Shown here: positions 1 to 5,216 of the stretch, piece after piece | How positions within the stretch are numbered: the stretch's first letter is position 1 | Layout of the letters: each line of letters starts with the position of its first letter | Assembly: GCA_031274845.1 (NCBI GenBank) | Contig: JAISPN010000071.1 | Coordinates: 1-5,216, forward strand | DNA from: Acidobacteriaceae bacterium | Lineage (GTDB): Bacteria; Acidobacteriota; Vicinamibacteria; Vicinamibacterales; CAVVIG01 | Reading direction: 5' to 3' | DNA: 5,216 nucleotides | Notes under the pieces: generated by a model | What the model was told of the DNA's origin: nothing | Seen by the model: the letters and a program-made list of their open reading frames with translations, nothing else | Databases searched by the model: none | Made by a program: the position numbers and the translations under genes

Positions 1-216
1 GTGGAGAACGGCCGCAATACGCGGTGGGAGACGCTAAACAGCATTGCCCATGCGTTCGGGTATGACAGCTTCATCGATCTGTGCCGCTCGGGCGTGGACC
101 CGTTACACGCCGGGCAGACACAGGCGCTTCTCCGCGCCTGGGATGCGCTCCCGGACGAACAGGCGCGCGAGAATGCGCTGGCGCTTGTCGCCGCCGAGAT
201 CGTCAAGCCGCGCTGA
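1..216 (+). CDS. XRE-family helix-turn-helix protein, C-terminal part (5' partial)
   Basis: The reading frame is open from the first base and ends at TGA 214-216, giving 71 residues. The first codon is GTG but is probably internal, because the protein starts in the middle of a domain. The opening ENGRNTRWETLNSIAHAFGY matches the last two helices of an XRE/HTH_3 (Cro/C1) DNA-binding domain, whose usual pattern is 'I-x-x-x-E-x-G-x-x-x-P-x-x-x-x-L-x-x-I-A-x-A-L/F-G'. The recognition helix and the N-terminal half would lie left of the window. A tail of about 40 residues rich in Ala and Leu follows (LLRAWDALPDEQARENALAL), probably helical. By family this is a DNA-binding regulator; its target cannot be told. 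It converges on the efflux operon, so it is not part of that transcription unit. The partial domain makes the family call good but not certain. Confidence 0.72.
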   Translation: MENGRNTRWETLNSIAHAFGYDSFIDLCRSGVDPLHAGQTQALLRAWDALPDEQARENALALVAAEIVKPR

Positions 217-246
217 TCATCGTGTCATCTCATCCGATGATTTTTT
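216..246 (+). terminator. Probable weak intrinsic terminator after the XRE-type gene
   Basis: A 7-bp inverted repeat, ATCATCG (216-222) and CGATGAT (235-241), encloses a 12-nt loop and runs straight into a run of six T (241-246) on the plus strand. It begins at the last base of the TGA stop codon of the XRE-type gene. The stem is short and AT-rich and the loop is long, so termination may be inefficient. On the minus strand no U-tract follows the hairpin, so it does not serve the permease operon in an obvious way. I found no other signal in the 53-bp convergent gap (217-269). Confidence 0.45.
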
Positions 247-269
247 GATCTGGCCGTGACCGGATGGCG

Positions 270-1571
270 TTATTCGTAGCGCAGGGCTTCAATCGGGTCG
301 AGGCGTGAGGCTTTGAAGGCGGGCCACATGCCGAAGAAGATGCCGACAGACGCGGAGAAGCCGAGGCCGATGGCGAACGACCACCAGGGGAGCGAGATCG
401 GGAAGCCGGTGGCGAGGTGGACGAGCCAGCCGATGGCGCTGCCGAGCGCGATGCCGATGACGCCGCCGAGCGAGGTGAGGAACGCGGCTTCCATGAGGAA
501 CTGAAAGAGAATCTCCGCGCGTCTGGCGCCGAGCGCCTTGCGCACGCCGATTTCCCGGGTGCGCTCGGTGACCGAGATCGACATGATCGCCATCACGCCG
601 ATGCCGCCGACCATGAGCGCGATGGACGAGATCACCATGAGCGCCAGAAATGTCCCCTGACTGATCTGATCCCAGAGTTTCAGGATGGAGTCCTGCGTCA
701 TCAGATCGAAATCGTCCGGCTCGTCGAGCCGCAGTTCGTGGCGGATGCGCATCACGTGCTCGACATCGGCCATCGCTACTTTCACGTCGGTGCCTTCGCG
801 TGGCAAGAGCGCGATCTGGATGGGCAGAATCGACGTGTTGCGCGCGCCCTCGGTTGGATTGAGACCGAAGAGGCGCTGGTACGCCGTGTAGGGGATGGTG
901 ACGAAATCGTCCTGTCCTTGATTGAACCCGCCAACCGACGGCCGTTTGTCGAAGACGCCAACGACCTCGAAACGGTCGCTGCCGATCCGGATCGTCTTGC
1001 CGATGGGATCGGTCCCTGACTCGCCGAACAGCAGTTGATACGGCCCGTAGCCCAGCACCGCGACGTTCTTGCGGTACTGCACTTCCGTGCCGTTGAAGAA
1101 CCGGCCGCCAGCAATGGGGATGCGCGTGCCTTCGGCGAAGTTTTCCGAGGTGCCGAAGACGACCAGCGGACTGCTTTTGCGATCGCGGTAGAACACGCGG
1201 CGTTGGGTCGGCGCGCCGATGCCGCCAGCGCCGAGTTCGATATCGACAAACTGAATGGTCTCGGCCATCGTCTCAAGGGCTCTGGCGTCGGAGACGGTGA
1301 GGTTTGGCCGCTTGAGCAGGTCGCGCAGTTCGGCGCCGCTTGAAAAACTGCTGACGCCAAACCGTTGCAGGAAGATCGTATTCGGACCGATGGCGCCGAT
1401 CGAATCGCGCAGCGATTGATCGAAGCCGCGAATCATCGCGGTCATGCCGACGATTGACGTGACACCGATGACGACGCCGAGGACGGTGAGCGCCGACCGC
1501 ATCTTGTTCGTGCGGACGGTGTCGAACGCCATGACGATGACTTCGCGGAGGAGGCCGCTTCGGATCGCCAT
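270..1571 (-). CDS. MacB/FtsX-type ABC transporter permease, second of a pair
   Basis: The protein has 433 residues, starts with ATG (1569-1571) and stops with TAA (270-272). It shows the MacB-type permease architecture. A first membrane helix lies at about 26-48 (SALTVLGVVIGVTSIVGM). A large periplasmic MacB_PCD-like domain follows at about 50-300. The FtsX-type domain has three helices at about 306-333, 356-384 and 396-415. The cytoplasmic loop motif TERTREIGVRKALGARRAEI (335-354) is the hallmark of the family and is where the ATPase docks. The end FKASRLDPIEALRYE is also typical. No Walker A/B or ABC signature is present, so an ATPase must come from elsewhere. By family it takes part in ATP-driven export across the cell envelope, of drugs, peptides or lipids; the substrate is unknown. 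It starts 3 bp after the first permease and has a good ribosome site, so the two are almost surely co-translated, probably as a heterodimer. Confidence 0.92.
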   Translation of the reverse strand: MAIRSGLLREVIVMAFDTVRTNKMRSALTVLGVVIGVTSIVGMTAMIRGFDQSLRDSIGAIGPNTIFLQRFGVSSFSSGAELRDLLKRPNLTVSDARALETMAETIQFVDIELGAGGIGAPTQRRVFYRDRKSSPLVVFGTSENFAEGTRIPIAGGRFFNGTEVQYRKNVAVLGYGPYQLLFGESGTDPIGKTIRIGSDRFEVVGVFDKRPSVGGFNQGQDDFVTIPYTAYQRLFGLNPTEGARNTSILPIQIALLPREGTDVKVAMADVEHVMRIRHELRLDEPDDFDLMTQDSILKLWDQISQGTFLALMVISSIALMVGGIGVMAIMSISVTERTREIGVRKALGARRAEILFQFLMEAAFLTSLGGVIGIALGSAIGWLVHLATGFPISLPWWSFAIGLGFSASVGIFFGMWPAFKASRLDPIEALRYE

Positions 1572-1574
1572 CAG

Positions 1575-2804
1575 CTATTCCTTGCGCAGCGCTTCGATCG
1601 GATCGAGGCTCGCTGCTTTTGAGGCGGGATAGAGACCGAAGAAGAGTCCGACGAGCGCCGTGGTGCCGATGCCAAGCGCGATCGACCAGGGTTCGACGGC
1701 CGACGGAATCGGCGTGAAGGAGCTAATCGCGAGGGCGATGGCCGAGCCGAACAACGTGCCGACGACGCCGCCAAACATTGACAGCACCACCGATTCGGTG
1801 AGCATCTGCGCCATGATGTCGTTGCGCCGCGCGCCGAGCGCTTTGCGCAGGCCGATCTCGCGCGTCCGCTCGGTGACGACCATCAGCATGATGTTCATGA
1901 TGACGACGCCGCCGACGACGAGCGACAGCGCGACGACGCCGATGAGGACGGCGAAGACGCCGCTCGTCGCCTGATGATAGATGTTGAGGAACGTATCCGA
2001 GGTAAACATGCCGAAGTTATCCGGCTGTTTCGGCTTGAGGCCGCGCTGACTGCGGAGCGCAACGGTCGCGGCATCCATGGCGGCGCTGATGTTCGCGAGA
2101 TCGCGCGGCTTCACGGAGATTTGGAGACTGCGGCGCGATCCGAAGAGTTGCTGGTGCTGGCCGAGCGGGATAATCGCGAACTCATCCTGCGATTGTCCGA
2201 GCAGCGATCCCTTTTTCTCGCTGACGCCGACGATGCGAAAGTGGACCCCTTCGATCTGGATCGTCTTGTCGAGGGGATCGACATTGGCGCCGAACAGACG
2301 GTCGGCGGTTTGCCAGCCGATGACGGTGACGTTGCGCGCGGTATCGACTTCGGCGGGCATCATCAACCGGCCACGTTCGACGCTGAAGGTGGAGAAGTTG
2401 ATGTAATCGGCGGTGACGCCCTGAATGCGCGTGCTGTCGATGGAGCGGTCGCGGTAAGTGATGCGGCCGTTGGCGCTGGAATCGGCCATGACCGCGGCAA
2501 TCTGATCGGGATCGTAGCGCCGGACAGTGCGGACATCCGCCAGCGTCAGTCGAGGATTCGCCCGGGACGCCTCGATTTCCTCGTCGCTGCGCGTGACGGG
2601 AAACTGCTGGATGGCAAACGAATCGGCGCCCGCCTGATTCAGAATCGCCTGACTGACCGAGGCGTTCAACCCTTGGATGAGCGACACCACGGCAATGATC
2701 GACGTGACCGCGACGATGTTGCCGAGCACGGTCATGAACGATCGGAGCTTCGAAGACCAGATGGCTTCGAGCGCGATGCTTGCCGATTCGAGAAGTTGTC
2801 CCAC
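1575..2804 (-). CDS. MacB/FtsX-type ABC transporter permease, first of a pair
   Basis: The protein has 409 residues and stops with TAG (1575-1577). The start is GTG (2802-2804); an in-frame TAA lies only five codons upstream and no ATG or other start lies between, so this is the first possible start. No clear Shine-Dalgarno sequence precedes it. Domain order: short N-terminal amphipathic segment, membrane helix at about 22-43 (FMTVLGNIVAVTSIIAVV), periplasmic MacB_PCD-like core at about 45-270, then FtsX-type helices at about 282-310, 335-360 and 371-393. The ATPase-coupling loop TERTREIGLRKALGARRNDI is at 311-330 and the end reads AASLDPIEALRKE. There is no nucleotide-binding domain, unlike E. 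coli MacB (about 650 residues with an N-terminal ATPase). It is a paralogue of the next gene but diverges strongly in the periplasmic part. It probably pairs with that permease and with the adaptor encoded upstream to form an exporter. Confidence 0.91.
   Translation of the reverse strand: MGQLLESASIALEAIWSSKLRSFMTVLGNIVAVTSIIAVVSLIQGLNASVSQAILNQAGADSFAIQQFPVTRSDEEIEASRANPRLTLADVRTVRRYDPDQIAAVMADSSANGRITYRDRSIDSTRIQGVTADYINFSTFSVERGRLMMPAEVDTARNVTVIGWQTADRLFGANVDPLDKTIQIEGVHFRIVGVSEKKGSLLGQSQDEFAIIPLGQHQQLFGSRRSLQISVKPRDLANISAAMDAATVALRSQRGLKPKQPDNFGMFTSDTFLNIYHQATSGVFAVLIGVVALSLVVGGVVIMNIMLMVVTERTREIGLRKALGARRNDIMAQMLTESVVLSMFGGVVGTLFGSAIALAISSFTPIPSAVEPWSIALGIGTTALVGLFFGLYPASKAASLDPIEALRKE
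1579..1583 (-). promoter_or_regulatory. Shine-Dalgarno site of the second permease, inside the end of the first
   Basis: On the minus strand AAGGA stands 7 nt before the ATG at 1569-1571. It lies in the last two sense codons (Lys-Glu) of the upstream permease gene, and that gene's TAG falls between the site and the ATG. This placement supports the chosen start and suggests translational coupling between the two permease subunits. Confidence 0.7.
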
Positions 2805-2832
2805 GCGCGTCTGTCGTTAGTTGCCAGTGTGA

Positions 2833-2868
2833 GCGGTGACGTACCGCACTGCGGTGACGTTCCGCATT
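2833..2868. repeat. Two tandem 18-bp units, each with a hairpin, between adaptor and permease genes
   Basis: Unit 1 is GCGGTGACGTACCGCACT (2833-2850) and unit 2 is GCGGTGACGTTCCGCATT (2851-2868); they match at 16 of 18 positions. Unit 1 contains the inverted repeat GCGGT/ACCGC with a 5-nt spacer. In unit 2, TGCGG/CCGCA (from 2850 to 2866) encloses 7 nt. The junction also forms a near-perfect palindrome, ACCGCA-C-TGCGGT (2843-2855). The repeat fills more than half of the 62-bp gap, and its last two bases overlap the stop codon of the adaptor gene. There is no T-run on either side, so it does not look like a terminator. An operator, an mRNA processing or stabilising hairpin, or a simple tandem duplication are all possible. 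Confidence 0.8.
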
Positions 2869-4219
2869 ACGGCGTCGATCCGCTCGTGCGCGTCTGGCGC
2901 GGCGCGTCGATCTTCACCGGGTCGCCGTCCATCATGTTGCGCACGGAGTTGTAGGGGCCGGTAATCACCCGGTCGCCGGATTTGAGTCCGGAGAGGACTT
3001 CGAAGTAGCGATCGCCGGAGACGCCGATCTTGATCGGCACAAACTCCGCCACGTTGTTCGTGACGACGAATACTCCTTCGGTTTCCCGGCGCGTCTGGCC
3101 TTGTGTGAGCTCGATGGGCGCGGGCGGCGGATCGGAGGGACGCCGCGGCCGATCGGGCTTCGGCGGCTTCACGACCTGATTCTGCGCGTCGTAGATCAAC
3201 TCGCGGACGGCGACCGCGGGAATCGGCACCGACGTCGCGCTCTCGCGCGTGGCCGTGGTGATATCCGCGGTGCAGGTGAAGCCGGGGCGCACGTCGGGAA
3301 TCTGCTCGTCCAGCACGACCACGACCTTGAAGTTGGTCGCCTGTGTGGCGGTTGTTGCGACGCCCGTATCTTGAATCGGGCTGTTGCCGATTTCAGTGAC
3401 GTGCCCCTTGAAGACGCGATCCGGAAGGGCATCGATCGTGATTTTCGCAATCTGGCCGATCACGACTTTGGGGATGTTCGTCTCGTCGACGTTGACCTCC
3501 GCCTGAATGACGGACATGTCAGCCAGCGTCAGGAGCACGGTGCCCGCGTTGTTCATCGTGCCGATGACGGCCGTTTCGCCTTCCTGAATGTTGCGGCGCG
3601 TGACGATGCCGTCGATGGGCGATTCGATGCGTACCTTGCTCAGGTCGTACCGCGCGCTATCGAGGTTGGAACGTTCCAGCGTCGTGCGCGATTCCTGCGA
3701 GGTCACTTGATGTTCGAGTTCGCGCAGCGCGGATTCCTTGGCGTTCCGGTCGGTTTGCGCCTGCTCCAACGCTTCGCGGGTGGTGAGCTGACGTTTTGAG
3801 AGATCGGTCTGCCGGTCGAGGTTGCGCTGCGATTGAGCGAGTTGCACGCGAGCGGTTTCAACCGCCTGACGCATTTGCCGCAGCGTCCCTTCCGCCGCTT
3901 CGACCGAGGCCGCGCCGCCGTCGACGCGCATGCGCAGCGATTTCGGATCGATCTGGAGGAGGAACTGCCCCTGCTTGACGCGGTCGCCTTCGTTGACCGC
4001 CAGATTGACGACGCGCCCCGGCGTGTCGGCGCTGATGTTCACGAGCCGCTTCGGCTGGATCTTGCCCGAGGCCGACACGATCGCTTCGAGATTGCGCGCG
4101 GTGATGGCTTCCACCGTGACGGTGACGCCCGCTTGCCGTTTGAAGTACAGGTTCGCGGCGACCACCGCGCCGCCAACGATCACCACCAGCAGGGCGATGA
4201 GGAGATTCTTTCGTGTCAT
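2867..4219 (-). CDS. HlyD/MacA-type periplasmic adaptor (membrane fusion protein)
   Basis: The protein has 450 residues, from ATG (4217-4219) to TAA (2867-2869). An N-terminal membrane anchor lies at about 6-26 (LLIALLVVIVGGAVVAANLY). The first half of the lipoyl-like domain follows at about 50-95, with the typical GRVVNLAVNEGDRVKQGQ. A helical hairpin rich in Gln, Glu and Arg spans about 102-193. The second lipoyl half is at about 195-235 (VRIESPIDGIVTRRNIQEGE). A beta-barrel is at about 236-325 and a membrane-proximal domain reaches the C terminus. By family it bridges an inner-membrane exporter and a TolC-like outer-membrane channel. It is followed by MacB-type permeases, so it is MacA-like in role rather than an RND partner. 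Unusual is a proline-rich, charged insert at about 347-380, just before the membrane-proximal strands. The gene begins directly after the stop of the YIP1 gene, which points to tight co-expression. Confidence 0.93.
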   Translation of the reverse strand: MTRKNLLIALLVVIVGGAVVAANLYFKRQAGVTVTVEAITARNLEAIVSASGKIQPKRLVNISADTPGRVVNLAVNEGDRVKQGQFLLQIDPKSLRMRVDGGAASVEAAEGTLRQMRQAVETARVQLAQSQRNLDRQTDLSKRQLTTREALEQAQTDRNAKESALRELEHQVTSQESRTTLERSNLDSARYDLSKVRIESPIDGIVTRRNIQEGETAVIGTMNNAGTVLLTLADMSVIQAEVNVDETNIPKVVIGQIAKITIDALPDRVFKGHVTEIGNSPIQDTGVATTATQATNFKVVVVLDEQIPDVRPGFTCTADITTATRESATSVPIPAVAVRELIYDAQNQVVKPPKPDRPRRPSDPPPAPIELTQGQTRRETEGVFVVTNNVAEFVPIKIGVSGDRYFEVLSGLKSGDRVITGPYNSVRNMMDGDPVKIDAPRQTRTSGSTP

Positions 4220-4945
4220 TTATGCTCCGGAGAGGACGGTGCGAACGGCGGCAAAGGCGATCACGACGACCGCGCCGAACGTCAGCAGAGACCACGCGAT
4301 GGGCGCCGTCCGTTTTTTGTACAAGACGCCAAGCCCGATGGAGAGGCTGACGATTCCCCACACCGCAAACAGATCGATGGAACCGAGCAGACGGCCGAGG
4401 AAGGTGGCGTCGTCGATCATCGGAAAAAACACCGCGAGGCTGGCCGGGCTGGACATGCTTTCCTTGATGTAATCGAGCGGGAACGAGAAGAGCGTCCCAA
4501 GCACGCCGATGAATCTGGAGTACGCCACGACGGCAAAGACCTGCGTGAACGTCGCGTCGCCGCCCAGCATCGCGTTGAAGATGCCGAGGAGCAGCGCCGC
4601 CACGACCGCGATCAGCAGCGGCACCATGACGGCCCCGCCGACCGCGCTGATGTAGGGGGTGCTTCCGGCGCGCTGCACGAGGGCGTCGCGCATCTGGTCG
4701 CTGACCTTTATGCCCATTGATTCCATGGCCGTCAACTGCTGATCCAGCACGGCCCGCTGTCCAACCGTCGTCGACAAAAAGACAAACGTGGCGGCGCTCC
4801 CCAGCAGGACGATGAGGATAATCGCGGGCCACGGCCGTGGCCGGAGCGCGATATCGGCGTAGGTGGCCCGTGGGGACACGAGCACGCCGAATACTCGCGC
4901 CAGCAATCCCTTTTCGGGCACGTCGGTGTCGAGTTGGGTAGGCAT
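4220..4945 (-). CDS. YIP1-family multi-spanning membrane protein
   Basis: The protein has 241 residues, from ATG (4943-4945) to TAA (4220-4222). No other in-frame start lies between the ATG and the upstream MarR stop codon, and the next Met is near residue 74, so the start is secure. A possible ribosome site, GAGGT, lies 11 nt upstream (4957-4961), a rather long spacing. After a short cytoplasmic-type N terminus, the motif VSPRATYADIALRPRPW (23-39) is typical of bacterial YIP1-domain proteins. About five hydrophobic segments follow: 40-60, 100-124, 133-155, 187-207 and 214-236. The stretch at 61-99 between helices 1 and 2 is polar. Bacterial YIP1 proteins have no well-defined biochemical role. 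Because the gene directly abuts the adaptor gene, I infer an accessory function for the exporter, such as assembly or membrane placement. The family call rests on the motif and helix pattern, not on a search. Confidence 0.8.
   Translation of the reverse strand: MPTQLDTDVPEKGLLARVFGVLVSPRATYADIALRPRPWPAIILIVLLGSAATFVFLSTTVGQRAVLDQQLTAMESMGIKVSDQMRDALVQRAGSTPYISAVGGAVMVPLLIAVVAALLLGIFNAMLGGDATFTQVFAVVAYSRFIGVLGTLFSFPLDYIKESMSSPASLAVFFPMIDDATFLGRLLGSIDLFAVWGIVSLSIGLGVLYKKRTAPIAWSLLTFGAVVVIAFAAVRTVLSGA
4225..4228 (-). promoter_or_regulatory. Shine-Dalgarno site of the adaptor gene
   Basis: On the minus strand GGAG stands 5 nt before the ATG at 4217-4219, inside the last codons of the YIP1-family gene. 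That gene's TAA abuts the ATG without any gap. The site fixes the adaptor start and fits translational coupling of the two genes. Confidence 0.65.
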
Positions 4946-4990
4946 AGGTGACGTAGACCTCGGTGGTTGAGGACCGAAGACGACTTTGGT

Positions 4991-5216
4991 TTATATACGG
5001 TTTCTTTTCCGTCGAAGTTCACCGCGCACGTCGAAAATCTTCCGGAGCACCGCCAACCCGTCGCGCAGTTGCTGGCACGATTCCAGTTCGAGCGGCTGCA
5101 GTAGCTCCGACAGGTGGGCTTCGGCGGCACGTCCTACCCGCGTGAGTGCGTTCTTCCCGTCCGGCGTGACCTCGATGATGACGACGCGGCGGTCGCGGGC
5201 CGGCGCCGTCCTCTTG
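4991..5216 (-). CDS. MarR-family transcriptional regulator, C-terminal part (5' partial)
   Basis: On the minus strand a frame is open from the right window edge (first full codon at 5213-5215) to TAA 4991-4993, giving 74 residues without a start codon in view. It reads ARDRRVVIIEVTPDGKNAL near its beginning. This is the wing of a MarR-type winged helix, where the pattern D-x-R-x-x-x-(I/V)-x-(L/V)-T-x-x-G is conserved. A helical segment follows (about residues 30-62, HLSELLQPLELESCQQLRDG and on), matching the C-terminal dimerisation helix, and the end is basic (RGELRRKRNRI). The recognition helix lies outside the window. The gene ends 45 bp before the YIP1 gene on the same strand. By family precedent it probably represses this efflux operon and releases it on binding a small phenolic or lipophilic ligand; this is inference. 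Confidence 0.82.
   Translation of the reverse strand, partial: KRTAPARDRRVVIIEVTPDGKNALTRVGRAAEAHLSELLQPLELESCQQLRDGLAVLRKIFDVRGELRRKRNRI

Noticed and set aside
417..1019. Plus-strand open frame of 200 codons opposite the second permease
   Set aside because: It is antisense to the conserved coupling loop and periplasmic domain and its composition is Asp/Arg/His-rich. No ribosome site or domain supports it.
1974..2954. Long plus-strand open frame of 326 codons opposite the first permease and the adaptor end
   Set aside because: It runs antisense across two well-supported genes and the gap between them. Its product is Asp/Arg/Gly-rich with no recognisable domain, as expected for the complement of GC-rich coding DNA.
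3833..4720. Plus-strand open frame of 295 codons opposite the adaptor and YIP1 genes
   Set aside because: The product is dominated by His, Asp, Arg and Glu with no fold pattern, and it crosses the boundary of two clear minus-strand genes. It is an antisense shadow.
3858..4832. Minus-strand open frame of 324 codons in another phase over the YIP1 and adaptor genes
   Set aside because: Its product is rich in Arg, Gly and His and lacks any domain, while the other phase gives two recognisable families with coupled start and stop.
4958..4977. Short inverted repeats (CCTC/GAGG and TCGGT/ACCGA) ahead of the YIP1 gene as a MarR operator
   Set aside because: The arms are only 4-5 bp with 7-8-nt spacers and overlap each other, which is within chance for this composition. 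No second copy is visible in the window.
4991..5024. AT-rich patch with TATATA (4992-4997) at the MarR stop as a possible -10 box for the YIP1-adaptor-permease genes
   Set aside because: At a spacing of 17-19 bp no good -35 box is found (best about 3 of 6 matches), so a promoter cannot be supported from sequence alone.
4732..5130. Minus-strand open frame of 132 codons spanning the MarR-YIP1 junction
   Set aside because: It is out of phase with both the MarR C terminus and the YIP1 protein, and its product is low-complexity Ser/Cys/Arg-rich.

Overview
This is a GC-rich bacterial window. A five-gene block lies on the minus strand, and the tail of one gene on the plus strand meets it head-on. 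The family content (YIP1-like membrane protein, MacA-like adaptor, two MacB-type permeases without their own ATPase domain, and a MarR regulator) and the style of the proteins resemble efflux operons of Acidobacteriota, perhaps Vicinamibacteria. That placement comes from memory of such gene sets, not from a search, and should be taken as tentative.

Layout, read in the direction of the minus strand from the right edge: (1) the C-terminal part of a MarR-family regulator (4991-5216, cut by the window edge); (2) 45 bp later, a five-helix YIP1-family membrane protein (4220-4945); (3) with no gap (TAA directly followed by ATG), a periplasmic membrane fusion protein of the HlyD/MacA type (2867-4219); (4) after a 62-bp gap holding an 18-bp tandem repeat, a first MacB/FtsX-type permease (1575-2804, GTG start); (5) 3 bp later, a second, paralogous permease (270-1571). 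On the plus strand, the end of an XRE-type helix-turn-helix protein (1-216) converges on the operon. The 53 bp between them hold a probable weak intrinsic terminator for the plus-strand gene.

The genes fit one job. The two permeases would form a heterodimeric inner-membrane ABC exporter core, and the adaptor would link it to an outer-membrane channel. MarR would control expression, and the YIP1 protein would be an accessory of unknown role. Two expected parts are absent here: the ATP-binding subunit and the TolC-type outer-membrane protein. The missing ATPase is the most notable point, because in MacAB-like operons with split subunits it usually sits between adaptor and permease, which is where the repeat-bearing gap lies. 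I see no mobile element, CRISPR array, tRNA or rRNA, and no convincing novel system. The window reads as a known type of efflux operon with a few unusual details.
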